A stretch of 64,000 bases of DNA from Leifsonia sp. 1010 (GTDB taxonomy: Bacteria; Actinomycetota; Actinomycetes; Actinomycetales; Microbacteriaceae), in contig NZ_JAVDSL010000001.1 of assembly GCF_031455295.1 (NCBI RefSeq), forward strand, positions 2,147,578 through 2,211,577, in the 5' to 3' direction. Position 1 is the first letter of the stretch. The number at the start of each line of letters is the position of its first letter. Below are positions 26,549-35,014 of this stretch, in pieces. The notes under the pieces were generated by a model. The model did no database searches and was not told the origin of the DNA. It saw only the letters and a list, made by a program, of their open reading frames with translations. The translations under genes and the position numbers were made by a program.

Positions 26549-27513
26549 CCACGCCCGACCTCCGCGGCCGGACCGTCGCGGTCAAGGTCCCGGCGACGAG
26601 CGCCAACCTCGGACCGGGGTTCGACACGCTCGGCCTCGCGCTCGCGCTGTACGACGAGCTCGAGGTCTCCGTCCGCGACGAGCCCGGTGCGACCGTCGAG
26701 GTCACCGGCGTCGGCGAAGGAGAAGTGGCGACCGACGAGAGCAACCTCGTCGTCCGCGCGATCGCGCACACCTTCGAGGCCGTCGGCATCCCGCTTCCCG
26801 GCCTGAACCTGCGGGCGCGCAACAGCATCCCGCACGGGCGGGGGATGGGCTCCTCCGGTGCCGCCATCGTCTCCGGCATCATGGCCGCGAAGGGGCTGCT
26901 GGAGGGCGTCGTCGACCTCGATGCCCAGACGCTGCTGGCGCTCGCGAACGACATGGAGGGGCACCCCGACAACGTGGCGCCCGCCCTGTTCGGCGGCCTG
27001 ACGATCGCGTGGGTGACCCCGGAGGGTCCGCGCTTCAAGAAGCTCATCGTGCACCGCGGTGTCTCGCCGCTCGTGCTCGTGCCCGAGACGGTCATGTCCA
27101 CCGCGCTCGCCCGCAGCCTCCAGCCGCAGTCGGTGCCCCACGAGGACGCCGTCTTCAACGTCTCCCGCTCCGCACTGCTGGTCGCGGCTCTCATCCAGAG
27201 TCCCGAGCTGCTGCACGCGGCCACCGAGGACAAGCTCCACCAGAGCTACCGCGCCTCGGCGATGCCCGAGACAGACCGGCTGATCACGCTGCTGCGCGAG
27301 AACGGCTTCGCCGCCGTCGTGTCGGGCGCGGGCCCGTCCATCCTCGTGCTGGGGAGCGACCCGAGCCAGCGTCTGGCCGCCGCGCGCCTCGTCGAGCAGT
27401 CGGCCGAGACCCGCTGGCAGCCGCTCATGCTCGCCGTCGACTTCAAGGGCGCGACGGTCAGCCGTGTCGCCGCCGACGCGGCGACGACACGGACGGACAC
27501 GCCAGCGGCCTAG
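26545..27513 (+). CDS. thrB: Homoserine kinase
   Basis: 322 aa from GTG 26545 overlapping the thrC stop (GTGA). GHMP kinase: VPATSANLGPGFDTLGLAL at the N-terminus, the ATP loop GRGMGSSGAAIVSGI, and the C-terminal GAGPSILVLG. Phosphorylates homoserine for ThrC. Last gene of the lysA-hom-thrC-thrB operon; rho follows after a 251-nt gap. Confidence 0.97.
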   Translation: MTTPDLRGRTVAVKVPATSANLGPGFDTLGLALALYDELEVSVRDEPGATVEVTGVGEGEVATDESNLVVRAIAHTFEAVGIPLPGLNLRARNSIPHGRGMGSSGAAIVSGIMAAKGLLEGVVDLDAQTLLALANDMEGHPDNVAPALFGGLTIAWVTPEGPRFKKLIVHRGVSPLVLVPETVMSTALARSLQPQSVPHEDAVFNVSRSALLVAALIQSPELLHAATEDKLHQSYRASAMPETDRLITLLRENGFAAVVSGAGPSILVLGSDPSQRLAAARLVEQSAETRWQPLMLAVDFKGATVSRVAADAATTRTDTPAA

Positions 27514-27539
27514 CGTCGGACGGCCCCGCCGCGAGGTGG

Positions 27540-27545
27540 TAAACT
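27540..27545 (+). promoter_or_regulatory. Candidate -10 box for rho
   Basis: TAAACT lies 27 nt after the thrB stop, giving a leader of about 215 nt before GTG 27765. No strong -35 is seen. The long leader is unusual for this window and could carry Rho autoregulation. Confidence 0.45.
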
Positions 27546-27611
27546 GCAGTCGCACCCGTGAAGAACCCGCGTCACGAGCGAATTCCGCTTCCGGGTGATC
27601 TCCTAGCAATC

Positions 27612-27674
27612 ATGCCGTCACTCCTGCCTGCCTTCCCGGCTCTCCCTTTCCGGAGAACCCGGGCGGCGACGTAG
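27612..27674 (+). CDS. Possible 20-codon leader peptide upstream of rho
   Basis: ATG 27612 opens a frame of 20 codons ending at TAG 27672-27674, entirely inside the rho leader. The peptide is MPSLLPAFPALPFRRTRAAT. There is no good Shine-Dalgarno sequence, and a frame this short can occur by chance. Its only support is its position: E. coli rho also has a small leader ORF. Treat it as speculative. Confidence 0.2.
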   Translation: MPSLLPAFPALPFRRTRAAT

Positions 27675-27764
27675 CGCGGATCCGAACGCAGCACGTTCCC
27701 GGCAGTTCATGTGACGAAGCTTCAGACGGCGCGTAAGGCGCGCCGGGGGAAAGGATCCTCTTCC

Positions 27765-30005
27765 GTGACTGATGTCGAACTCCACGCCGGGGGCGTGGAC
27801 ACCAGCGACCTGACCGGCCTCAAGGTGGCAGAGCTGCAGGCTCTCGCCGCCGGCCTCGGCCTCCAGGGCGCAACCCGGCTCCGCAAGGGCGAGCTGGTCG
27901 AGGCGATCGCCGCCGCGCGCGCGGCCTCCGCTCCGGCCGACGCCCTCGAGCTTCCCGAGACCGAGGAGCCGGCCGCCGAGCCGGCCGCCGCCTCCCAGGT
28001 GCTCACCGAGCCGCTCATCGCTGAGCCGCTCATCGCCGAGCCCGCAGGGGCCGAGCGCGTCGAGCCCACCGTCGGCGACCCCGTGCTCCCGCAGGCGGAC
28101 GCCTCCGCCGAGCAGACCGGCGGACGCCGCCGCGGCTCGCGCCGCGTGACCAGCCCGGACGGCACGGGCATCGCCGGTGCCGCCGGCGGTTCCGGCGTCG
28201 CCGCCGGATCGCACGTCAACTCCGGCGCCACCGGTGTCGAGTCGCTGATCCCTGATGTGGATGCGCTCCTCGACTCGGCTCTCGCCTCCCGCGAGCAGGC
28301 GCGCGGCCAGAACGGCCAGGGTGCGCAGGACGAGCAGGGCAACGGGCAGAACCAGGGCGGCGGACGCCGTCGCCGCGGTCGTGGCCAGGGCGGCCAGAAC
28401 GGCGACCAGGGCGCCGACCAGAACCGCGACGGCCAGCAGCGCGACGGCCAGCAGCGTGACGCGCAGCAGCGCGACGCGCAGCAGCCGCAGGCGGAGCAGG
28501 GCCAGCAGGCCGACGCGCAGCAGGCCGACCAGCAGGGCGAGCAGGGCGACAACGCCGGCGAGCAGCAGGGCCAGGGCCGCAACCGCCGCAACCGCAACCG
28601 CAACAAGAACAACGGCCAGCAGAACGAGCAGGGCCAGGCGCAGGGCCAGAACCAGCCGAAGGACCTGCAGCAGGGCGGCCAGCAGGGCGACGGCCAGCAG
28701 AACCGCGGCCAGAACGCCCAGCAGCAGCTCGAGGGCGACCGCGGCCGCTACCGCGACCGCAACCGCAAGCGCCGCGGCGGCGCCCCGGGTGACGAGTTCG
28801 AGCCCGAGCTGTCCGACGACGACGTCCTCATCCCCGTCGCCGGCATCCTCGACGTGCTCGACAACTACGCGTTCGTGCGGACGACCGGGTACCTCCCGGG
28901 CGCCAGCGACGTGTACGTCTCGCTCGGCCAGGTCAAGAAGTACAACCTCCGCAAGGGCGACGCCGTCGTCGGCGCCATCCGCCAGCCGCGCGAGGGCGAG
29001 AACAACAGCCGCCAGAAGTACAACGCGCTGGTCAAGGTCGACTCGATCAACGGGCAGACCCCGGACGAGGCGGCCACCCGTGTGGAGTTCGGCAAGCTGA
29101 CCCCGCTGTACCCGCAGGAGCGCCTGCGCCTGGAGACCGAGCCCAGCAAGGTCACCCAGCGGATCATCGACCTGGTCGCCCCGATCGGAAAGGGCCAGCG
29201 CGGTCTGATCGTCGCGCCGCCCAAGGCTGGCAAGACCATCGTGATGCAGCAGATCGCCAACGCGATCACCGCCAACAACCCTGAGGTCCACCTCATGGTC
29301 GTGCTGGTGGACGAGCGTCCCGAAGAGGTCACCGACATGCAGCGCACGGTGAAGGGCGAGGTCATCGCCTCCACCTTCGACCGCCCCGCGGAGGACCACA
29401 CCACGGTCGCCGAGCTCGCCATCGAGCGTGCGAAGCGCCTCGTCGAGCTCGGCCACGACGTCGTCGTGCTGCTCGACTCGATCACCCGCCTCGGCCGCGC
29501 GTACAACCTGACCGCGCCGGCCTCCGGCCGCATCCTCTCCGGTGGTGTCGACGCCTCGGCGCTGTATCCGCCGAAGCGGTTCTTCGGCGCCGCGCGCAAC
29601 ATCGAGCACGGCGGCTCGCTCACCATCCTCGCCTCGGCGCTGGTGGAGACCGGGTCCAAGATGGACGAGGTCATCTTCGAGGAGTTCAAGGGCACCGGAA
29701 ACATGGAGCTCCGCCTGTCGCGCCAGCTGGCCGACAAGCGCATCTTCCCGGCCGTCGACGTGAACGCCTCCGGCACCCGCCGCGAGGAGATGCTCATGGG
29801 CCAGGACGAGGTCAAGATTACCTGGAAGCTGCGCCGCGCCCTCGCCGGGCTCGACCAGCAGCAGGCCCTCGAGATCGTCCTCGGCCGCCTCAAGGAGACC
29901 TCGAGCAACGTCGAGTTCCTGATGCAGGTGCAGAAGTCGATGCCGGCGCCGACCAACGGCCACGGCAACGCGCACTCGCACGGCCACGAGAACGACCACC
30001 GCTAG
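27765..30005 (+). CDS. rho: Transcription termination factor Rho with long Arg/Asn/Gln-rich insert
   Basis: 746 aa from GTG 27765, with AAAGGA 9 nt upstream; E. coli Rho has about 420 aa. Residues ~15-55 are the Rho N-terminal helical domain (LTGLKVAELQALAAGLGLQG). Residues ~175-342 are a disordered insert of Gln, Asn, Asp, Arg and Gly. The RNA-binding domain (LDNYAFVRTTGYLPG) and the RecA-like ATPase follow, with Walker A PPKAGKTIVMQQIA and VVVLLDSITRLGRAYN. The C-terminus is His-rich (GHGNAHSHGHENDH). The insert is typical of high-GC actinobacterial Rho and increases RNA affinity in characterised relatives. Confidence 0.97.
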   Translation: MTDVELHAGGVDTSDLTGLKVAELQALAAGLGLQGATRLRKGELVEAIAAARAASAPADALELPETEEPAAEPAAASQVLTEPLIAEPLIAEPAGAERVEPTVGDPVLPQADASAEQTGGRRRGSRRVTSPDGTGIAGAAGGSGVAAGSHVNSGATGVESLIPDVDALLDSALASREQARGQNGQGAQDEQGNGQNQGGGRRRRGRGQGGQNGDQGADQNRDGQQRDGQQRDAQQRDAQQPQAEQGQQADAQQADQQGEQGDNAGEQQGQGRNRRNRNRNKNNGQQNEQGQAQGQNQPKDLQQGGQQGDGQQNRGQNAQQQLEGDRGRYRDRNRKRRGGAPGDEFEPELSDDDVLIPVAGILDVLDNYAFVRTTGYLPGASDVYVSLGQVKKYNLRKGDAVVGAIRQPREGENNSRQKYNALVKVDSINGQTPDEAATRVEFGKLTPLYPQERLRLETEPSKVTQRIIDLVAPIGKGQRGLIVAPPKAGKTIVMQQIANAITANNPEVHLMVVLVDERPEEVTDMQRTVKGEVIASTFDRPAEDHTTVAELAIERAKRLVELGHDVVVLLDSITRLGRAYNLTAPASGRILSGGVDASALYPPKRFFGAARNIEHGGSLTILASALVETGSKMDEVIFEEFKGTGNMELRLSRQLADKRIFPAVDVNASGTRREEMLMGQDEVKITWKLRRALAGLDQQQALEIVLGRLKETSSNVEFLMQVQKSMPAPTNGHGNAHSHGHENDHR
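28428..28487 (+). repeat. Four 15-nt tandem repeats inside the rho insert
   Basis: Units starting at 28428, 28443, 28458 and 28473 encode DGQQR, DGQQR, DAQQR and DAQQP. Units 1 and 2 differ at the last base and units 3 and 4 at two bases, which points to recent in-frame slippage. Confidence 0.85.
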
Positions 30006-30014
30006 CTGCGATCA

Positions 30015-30054
30015 GCGCCCGCCCGCCGTGCCACCGTGCACGGCGGGCGGGCGC
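30015..30054 (+). terminator. Strong hairpin between rho and prfA
   Basis: A perfect 17-bp stem (30015-30031 with 30038-30054) with a 6-nt loop follows the rho stop by 9 nt and is followed by TTCGTCGTTCC. It is a strong intrinsic-type terminator or a processing hairpin. PrfA synthesis then depends on readthrough or on a promoter in the short remaining gap. Confidence 0.8.
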
Positions 30055-30095
30055 TTCGTCGTTCCCCGGCCGCATCCCTCGCAGAAAGAAGACCC

Positions 30096-31172
30096 ATGTT
30101 CGAATCGGTGAACAGCCTCATCGCCGAGCACGACGACCTCCAGCAGCAGCTCTCGGACCCGGAGCTGCACAGCGACCCGGTCCGCTCGAAGCGCGTCAAC
30201 CGGCGCTACGCCGAGCTCAGCCGCATCGTGGCTGCATACAACGAGTGGAAGCAGCTCTCCGACGACCTCGACGCCGCCCGGGAGCTGGCGACGGAGGACG
30301 CGGCCTTCGCCGAGGAGGTCCCCGGTCTCGAGCAGAGCGTGGCCGAGTCGGCCGAGAAGCTGCGCCGGCTGCTCATCCCGCGCGACCCCAACGACAGCCG
30401 CGACGTGATCATGGAGATCAAGATGGGGGAGGGCGGCGCCGAGTCCGCTCTCTTCGCCGGCGACCTGCTGCGCATGTACCTGCACTACGCCGACTCCAAG
30501 CGGTGGAAGGCCGAGATCATCGAGCAGACCTCCAGCGACCTCGGCGGCATCAAGGATGTCCAGGTCGCGTTCAAGGGCAGTTCGAGCGATCCCGCCGAGG
30601 GCGTCTGGGCGCACCTGAAGTACGAGGGCGGTGTGCACCGCGTCCAGCGCGTGCCGGCGACCGAGTCGCAGGGCCGCATCCACACGTCCGCCGCGGGCGT
30701 GCTGGTGTTCCCGGAGGTGGACGAGCCGGAGGAGGTCGAGATCAACCCGAACGACCTCAAGATCGACGTGTTCCGGTCGTCCGGCCCCGGCGGTCAGTCG
30801 GTCAACACGACGGACTCGGCCGTGCGGATCACGCACGTGCCGACCGGCATCGTCGTCTCCATGCAGAACGAGAAGAGCCAGCTGCAGAACCGCGAGGCAG
30901 CCATGCGCGTGCTGCGGGCCCGGCTGCTCGCTCGTCAGCAGGAGGAGGCGGACGCCGAGGCCGCGGAGTTCCGCAAGGGCCAGATCCGCACGATGGACCG
31001 CTCGGAGCGCATCCGCACCTACAACTTCCCGGAGAACCGGATCGCGGACCACCGCACCGGCTACAAGGCCTACAACCTCGACGCCGTCATGAACGGAGCC
31101 CTCGACCCCGTCATCGAGTCGAACATCCAGGCCGACGAAGAATCGCGCCTGGCCGACCTAGCCACCGACTAA
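30096..31172 (+). CDS. prfA: Peptide chain release factor 1
   Basis: 358 aa, normal RF1 length, with AGAAAGAAG before ATG 30096. Domain 2/4 with the codon-recognition tripeptide region ([16 protein letters not shown]) is followed by the GGQ motif [17 protein letters not shown] (~residue 232), whose Gln is methylated by PrmC. Releases peptides at UAA and UAG. In many actinobacteria rpmE lies between rho and prfA and prmC follows in the same direction; here rpmE is absent and prmC is convergent. Confidence 0.97.
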   Translation: MFESVNSLIAEHDDLQQQLSDPELHSDPVRSKRVNRRYAELSRIVAAYNEWKQLSDDLDAARELATEDAAFAEEVPGLEQSVAESAEKLRRLLIPRDPNDSRDVIMEIKMGEGGAESALFAGDLLRMYLHYADSKRWKAEIIEQTSSDLGGIKDVQVAFKGSSSDPAEGVWAHLKYEGGVHRVQRVPATESQGRIHTSAAGVLVFPEVDEPEEVEINPNDLKIDVFRSSGPGGQSVNTTDSAVRITHVPTGIVVSMQNEKSQLQNREAAMRVLRARLLARQQEEADAEAAEFRKGQIRTMDRSERIRTYNFPENRIADHRTGYKAYNLDAVMNGALDPVIESNIQADEESRLADLATD

Positions 31173-31189
31173 CCCCCCGATCCCCGGTC

Positions 31190-31265
31190 CCAAGCCAACA
31201 GATCCTGAGTTTTTCGGCCCGACGCGCGGTCGGAGGCCGGAAAAACTCAGGAGCTGTTGGCTTGG
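31190..31265. repeat. Long palindromic element, copy 1, between prfA and prmC
   Basis: Arms 31190-31219 and 31235-31265 pair over ~30 bp with one mismatch and one bulged base; the loop (31220-31234) can pair further. It fills nearly all of the 96-bp gap between the convergent prfA and prmC stops. The arm core (AACAG-TCCTGAGTTTTTC) recurs at 36743-36818. The T5/A5 tracts lie inside the stem, not after it, so it is not a textbook terminator, although it may stop transcription from both sides. Confidence 0.9.
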
Positions 31266-31268
31266 CGA

Positions 31269-32177
31269 TCAGCGGAGGGCGGTGGTCGCGCGGTCCCGGG
31301 TCGTGAGGTCGCGGTGCGTCGCGGCGGCGCGCCAGCCGTCGGCCGTGAGCAGGTCGCGGATCGCCGCGCCCTGCAGCTCGCCGTGCTCGAGCACGAGGGT
31401 GCCGCCCGAGTGGAGCAGACGCTGGGCGACCCGGGAGATCGTGCGCACCACGTCCAGCCCGTCCGGACCGCCGTAGAGCGCGGCGTGCGGATCGTGCAGC
31501 CGGACCTCGGGATCGCGTGGGATGGCGTCGTCCGGCACGTAGGGCGGGTTCGAGATGACGACGTCCACCGTCCCGTCGAGCTGCGGGAGCGCGTCGGCGA
31601 GATCGATGAACACCGGCGTCAGGTTCGTGGCACCGAACTCGTCGATGTTCCGGCGCGCCCAGATGAACGCTTCCGGCGAGTTCTCGACCGCGTACACGCG
31701 TGCGTGCGGCACCTCCGTCGCGAGGGCCAGCGCGATCGCACCGCTCCCGGTGCCGAGGTCGACCGCGACGGGCTCCGGCGAGGGGACGGCGCGGAGCGCG
31801 TCGATCGCGAACTGCGCCACCTGCTCCGTCTCGGGCCGCGGCACGAAGACACCCGGCCCGACGTTCAGCTCGAGCGAGCGGAACGGGGCGCGGCCCGTGA
31901 TGTGCTGCAGCGGCTCGCGGGCCGCCCGGCGTTCGACGAGGGATCGCAGGGTCTCGGCGTCGGCGGAGGATAGCTCCGCATCCATCACGACGAGCGCCTG
32001 GACTCGGCCGCGGCCGACTCCGAGAAGGTGCCCGATGAGGAGTTCGGCGTCGACCTCCGGGTCGGGGACGCCCGCGCGCGCCAGCGCCGCCACGGCATCC
32101 TCCCGCGCGGATCGGACGGAGACGGCGCCGGAGGACGCGGCGGAGGAGGCGCCGGGAGCGGGGGTGGTGGGGGTCAT
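31269..32177 (-). CDS. prmC: Release factor glutamine methyltransferase
   Basis: 302 aa. An Ala/Ser-rich start and helical N-terminal domain precede [21 protein letters not shown] motif [17 protein letters not shown] (~139-155) and the catalytic NPPY (210-213) in [14 protein letters not shown]. Methylates the GGQ glutamine of RF1 and RF2. It normally follows prfA in the same direction; here it is convergent, separated by a long palindrome. A TAGGCT box (32192-32187) ends 9 nt before the ATG, so it has its own, probably leaderless, promoter divergent from cysK. Confidence 0.95.
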   Translation of the reverse strand: MTPTTPAPGASSAASSGAVSVRSAREDAVAALARAGVPDPEVDAELLIGHLLGVGRGRVQALVVMDAELSSADAETLRSLVERRAAREPLQHITGRAPFRSLELNVGPGVFVPRPETEQVAQFAIDALRAVPSPEPVAVDLGTGSGAIALALATEVPHARVYAVENSPEAFIWARRNIDEFGATNLTPVFIDLADALPQLDGTVDVVISNPPYVPDDAIPRDPEVRLHDPHAALYGGPDGLDVVRTISRVAQRLLHSGGTLVLEHGELQGAAIRDLLTADGWRAAATHRDLTTRDRATTALR

Positions 32178-32279
32178 CGCCAGAAGAGCCTAGCGGCTGC
32201 GGCACGCCGTCTAGAGTGGAGACGCGATCACGCATCCCCCTGTCGTCATCCACCGTACGAGAGCACGAGGAACAGGCCC

Positions 32280-33218
32280 ATGTCAGGTCACATCTACGAG
32301 AACGTCACCGAGGCCGTCGGCCGCACGCCGCTCGTCCGCCTCAACCGTCTGACCGAGGGCGTCGACGCGACGATTCTCGGCAAGCTCGAGTTCTACAACC
32401 CGGCCGGCAGCGTCAAGGACCGCATCGGCGTCGCGATCGTCGATGCCGCAGAGAAAGCCGGAGCCCTGACGCCCGGCGGCACGATCGTCGAGGCCACCAG
32501 CGGCAACACCGGCATCGCGCTCGCCATGGTCGGTGCGGCGCGAGGCTACAAGGTCATCCTCGCGATGCCCGAGACCATGAGCAAGGAGCGCCGGGTGCTG
32601 CTGCGCGCGTTCGGCGCCGAGATCGTGCTCACCCCGGGCCCCGACGGGATGCGCGGAGCGGTCGAGACGGCGCAGGACATCGTCGCGAAGACGGACAACG
32701 CCATCTGGGCTCGGCAGTTCGCCAACGAGGCCAACCCGGCCATCCACCGTGCGACCACGGCGGAGGAGATCTGGGAGGACACCGCCGGCGAGGTCGACAT
32801 CTTCGTCGCGGGCGTCGGCACCGGCGGCACGATCACGGGCGTCGGTCAGGTGCTCAAGGAGCGCAAGCCCGGCGTGAAGGTGGTCGCCGTCGAGCCGCTC
32901 GACTCGCCCATCCTGAACGGCGGGAAGCCCGGACCGCACAAGATCCAGGGGATGGGCGCGAACTTCGTGCCCGAGATCCTCGACACCACGGTGTACGACG
33001 AGGTCGTCGACGTCTCGTTCGACGACGCACTGGACATCGCGAAGCGGCTCGCCAGCGAGGAGGGCATCCTCGCCGGCATCTCGTCGGGAGCCATCATCTG
33101 GGCGGCGCTGCAGCTCGCCAAGCGTCCCGAGAACGCGGGCAAGACCATCGTCGCGATCGTGTGCGACACCGGCGAGCGGTACATCTCCACGCCGCTCTGG
33201 GCCGACCTGCTGGACTGA
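32280..33218 (+). CDS. cysK: O-acetylserine sulfhydrylase (cysteine synthase A)
   Basis: 312 aa from ATG 32280 with GAGGAA 7 nt upstream; TAGAGT at 32212-32217 is a likely -10. PLP lysine in [11 protein letters not shown], substrate loop TSGNTGIAL and cofactor phosphate loop [15 protein letters not shown] are all present. Makes cysteine from O-acetylserine and sulfide. Paired with cysE 5 nt downstream, the usual cysteine synthase pair. Confidence 0.96.
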   Translation: MSGHIYENVTEAVGRTPLVRLNRLTEGVDATILGKLEFYNPAGSVKDRIGVAIVDAAEKAGALTPGGTIVEATSGNTGIALAMVGAARGYKVILAMPETMSKERRVLLRAFGAEIVLTPGPDGMRGAVETAQDIVAKTDNAIWARQFANEANPAIHRATTAEEIWEDTAGEVDIFVAGVGTGGTITGVGQVLKERKPGVKVVAVEPLDSPILNGGKPGPHKIQGMGANFVPEILDTTVYDEVVDVSFDDALDIAKRLASEEGILAGISSGAIIWAALQLAKRPENAGKTIVAIVCDTGERYISTPLWADLLD

Positions 33219-33223
33219 ACGGG

Positions 33224-33793
33224 GTGCCGATCTTCCGAGCGCGCGAGGACATCCGCAACGCGCGCAGGCACGACCCTGCGGCCCGTAACGGGTTCGAGGT
33301 CGCCACGGCGTACTCCGGCTTGCACGCGGTGTGGTCGTACCGCGTCGCCCACCGGTTGTGGCGGTCCGGCCTCCGGACGCCGGCGCGGCTGCTGTCGCAG
33401 TTCACCCGTTTCCTGACCGGGATCGAGATCCACCCGGGCGCGCGCATCGGCCGCCGCTTCTTCATCGACCACGGGATGGGCGTCGTCATCGGCGAGACGA
33501 CATGGATCGGCGACGACGTCATGCTCTATCACGGCGTCACGCTGGGCGGCCGGGGGAGCGGGCACGGCAAACGGCATCCCACGGTGGAGGACGGCGTGAT
33601 CGTCGGCGCCGGTGCGAAGGTGCTCGGCGCGATCACGATCGGTGCGCGCTCGGTGATCGGGGCGAACGCCGTCGTCACGCGGGATGCGCCGGCCGACTCG
33701 CTGCTCGTCGGCGTGCCCGCGCATCCCCGTCCCCGCTCGGGCCACGAGCAGATCGCGGGCGACGACTGGATCGACCCCGCCATCTACATCTAA
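33224..33793 (+). CDS. cysE: Serine O-acetyltransferase
   Basis: 189 aa from GTG 33224, the short CysE form without the long N-terminal helical domain of enterobacteria. Left-handed beta-helix hexapeptide repeats contain [20 protein letters not shown] and [37 protein letters not shown] carries the active-site His. It ends in a DPAIYI-type tail, where a C-terminal Ile docks into CysK to form the cysteine synthase complex. Makes O-acetylserine for the enzyme encoded just upstream. Confidence 0.95.
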   Translation: MPIFRAREDIRNARRHDPAARNGFEVATAYSGLHAVWSYRVAHRLWRSGLRTPARLLSQFTRFLTGIEIHPGARIGRRFFIDHGMGVVIGETTWIGDDVMLYHGVTLGGRGSGHGKRHPTVEDGVIVGAGAKVLGAITIGARSVIGANAVVTRDAPADSLLVGVPAHPRPRSGHEQIAGDDWIDPAIYI

Positions 33794-33806
33794 CCCGTTC
33801 CGCCCA

Positions 33807-33872
33807 CCGTCGAGTCCACGAATTTTGCACACTCGCGCCGCGCGTCGTGTGCAAAGTTTGCGGACTCGACGG
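33807..33872. repeat. Long palindrome between convergent cysE and TetR genes
   Basis: Arms 33807-33832 and 33847-33872 match at 23 of 26 positions around a 14-nt GC-rich loop. It has the same size, T-rich arm and placement between convergent genes as the elements at 31190 and 36743, but a different arm sequence (CCGTCGAGTCC, TTTTGCACAC). Likely a bidirectional terminator or a second family of palindromic repeats. Confidence 0.8.
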
Positions 33873-33914
33873 CGGGGACGGGAGACGCGAGACGGGAGGA
33901 CGCGAGATGCGGGG

Positions 33915-34883
33915 TCAGCGGGCGGCGCGCTCGCGGGCGCGCGCGATTGCCTCGCGCTCGTGCTTGCGGGCCTCGCGCAGCCGCGACTCGGCCTCGCGGC
34001 GCGCCTTCGCCGCCTCGCGAACCGCCTTGTCGCGCGGGATCGGCTCCGGTCGCTCCTCGTAGGGGGTCACCGGCTCGCCGCTCCGCCGCGCGGCGACGTA
34101 AGTCTCGATGCCGTCGAGGATGCGCTCCAGGCCAAACGCGAAGTCGTCCTGGTCGTCCGCGCCGTCCGAGTCCGCGTAAGCACCGGATGACACGAGCGGC
34201 GCCAGGTCCGGGAAACGTTCGGGCGTGACCAGCTCGGCGAGCGCGGCGGTGAACGCCTCCCCGCGGGCGGGTGGCGCGTCCGCGGAGCGCGAGCGGCTCA
34301 CATCCCGCTCCACGATGGCGACCGCTCGCGCGTACGACGACAGCAGCAGCGCCGTCGACATCTTCTCGGCGTCCGTGAGGGGCAGGCCGCGCATCTCACG
34401 GAGCCCCCAGTCGAGCACGGCCAGATTGTTGGGCATCAGCGGGATGCCGCTGATCGGGATGTCGGGGAACCACGGGTGCGCCTGGATCACCTCGATGCTC
34501 GCCATGGCCCACCGCCGCAGACCGGCACGCCAGTCGTGATCCGAGCCGTCCGTGCGCGAGCCTTCCTGGCTGACAGTGTCGCCGCGCCGCGCCAGCTCGT
34601 CGTCCGGCGGGATCGGGATGGCGCAGACCGCATCCTGCATCAGAGCGAGCACGTCGTCTTTGCTGGTGACGTAGCGGTAGAGCGACATCGTCGTGAAGCC
34701 GAGGTCGCCCGCGATGCGGCTCATGGAGACGGCACCGAGGCCGTCGGCGTCCGCGATCTCGATGGCCGTGTCGATGATGCGCTCGATACTCAGCTCACGC
34801 TTGGGTCCGCGCTGGGGATGCTCCGCGACGCCCCAACTGAGCGCGACGGCACGGGGGAGGACGTCCTCGACGTCGTCGGCCAT
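33915..34883 (-). CDS. TetR family repressor of the adjacent ABC exporter
   Basis: 322 aa from ATG 34883. Residues ~28-75 form the helix-turn-helix (SIERIIDTAIEIADADG, SMSRIAGDLGFTTMSLYRYV), followed by a TetR_C-like ligand domain and an unusually charged Arg/Glu-rich C-terminal tail (~270-322). Divergent from a DrrAB-like exporter with palindromic operators in between, so it most likely represses that exporter and is released by the exported compound. Confidence 0.9.
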   Translation of the reverse strand: MADDVEDVLPRAVALSWGVAEHPQRGPKRELSIERIIDTAIEIADADGLGAVSMSRIAGDLGFTTMSLYRYVTSKDDVLALMQDAVCAIPIPPDDELARRGDTVSQEGSRTDGSDHDWRAGLRRWAMASIEVIQAHPWFPDIPISGIPLMPNNLAVLDWGLREMRGLPLTDAEKMSTALLLSSYARAVAIVERDVSRSRSADAPPARGEAFTAALAELVTPERFPDLAPLVSSGAYADSDGADDQDDFAFGLERILDGIETYVAARRSGEPVTPYEERPEPIPRDKAVREAAKARREAESRLREARKHEREAIARARERAAR

Positions 34884-34929
34884 GGTCCCGCCCTTCTGCT
34901 GCCGCGCGCCGGATCTTCGCGATCCGGTG

Positions 34930-34958
34930 TTGACACTCATCCTAGGACTGTGTATCAC
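34930..34958 (+). promoter_or_regulatory. Promoter of the TetR-controlled ABC exporter
   Basis: A consensus TTGACA (34930-34935), a 17-nt spacer and TATCAC (34953-34958) form the best sigma-70-like promoter in the window. It points to the exporter genes; the TetR operators begin directly downstream of the -10. Confidence 0.7.
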
Positions 34959-34967
34959 TTAAACAGT

Positions 34968-34984
34968 TGTTTATGGCATAAACA
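34968..34984. promoter_or_regulatory. TetR operator with overlapping half-sites
   Basis: TGTTTATGGCATAAACA is a perfect 17-bp palindrome around a central G. It is flanked by two further TAAAC/GTTTA palindromes, TAAACAGTTGTTTA (34960-34973) and TAAACAGTTTA (34979-34989). Together they cover the start of the exporter transcript, so a bound repressor would block it. Confidence 0.75.
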
Positions 34985-35014
34985 GTTTAGGCAGCATACA
35001 GAAGGGAAAGTCCG

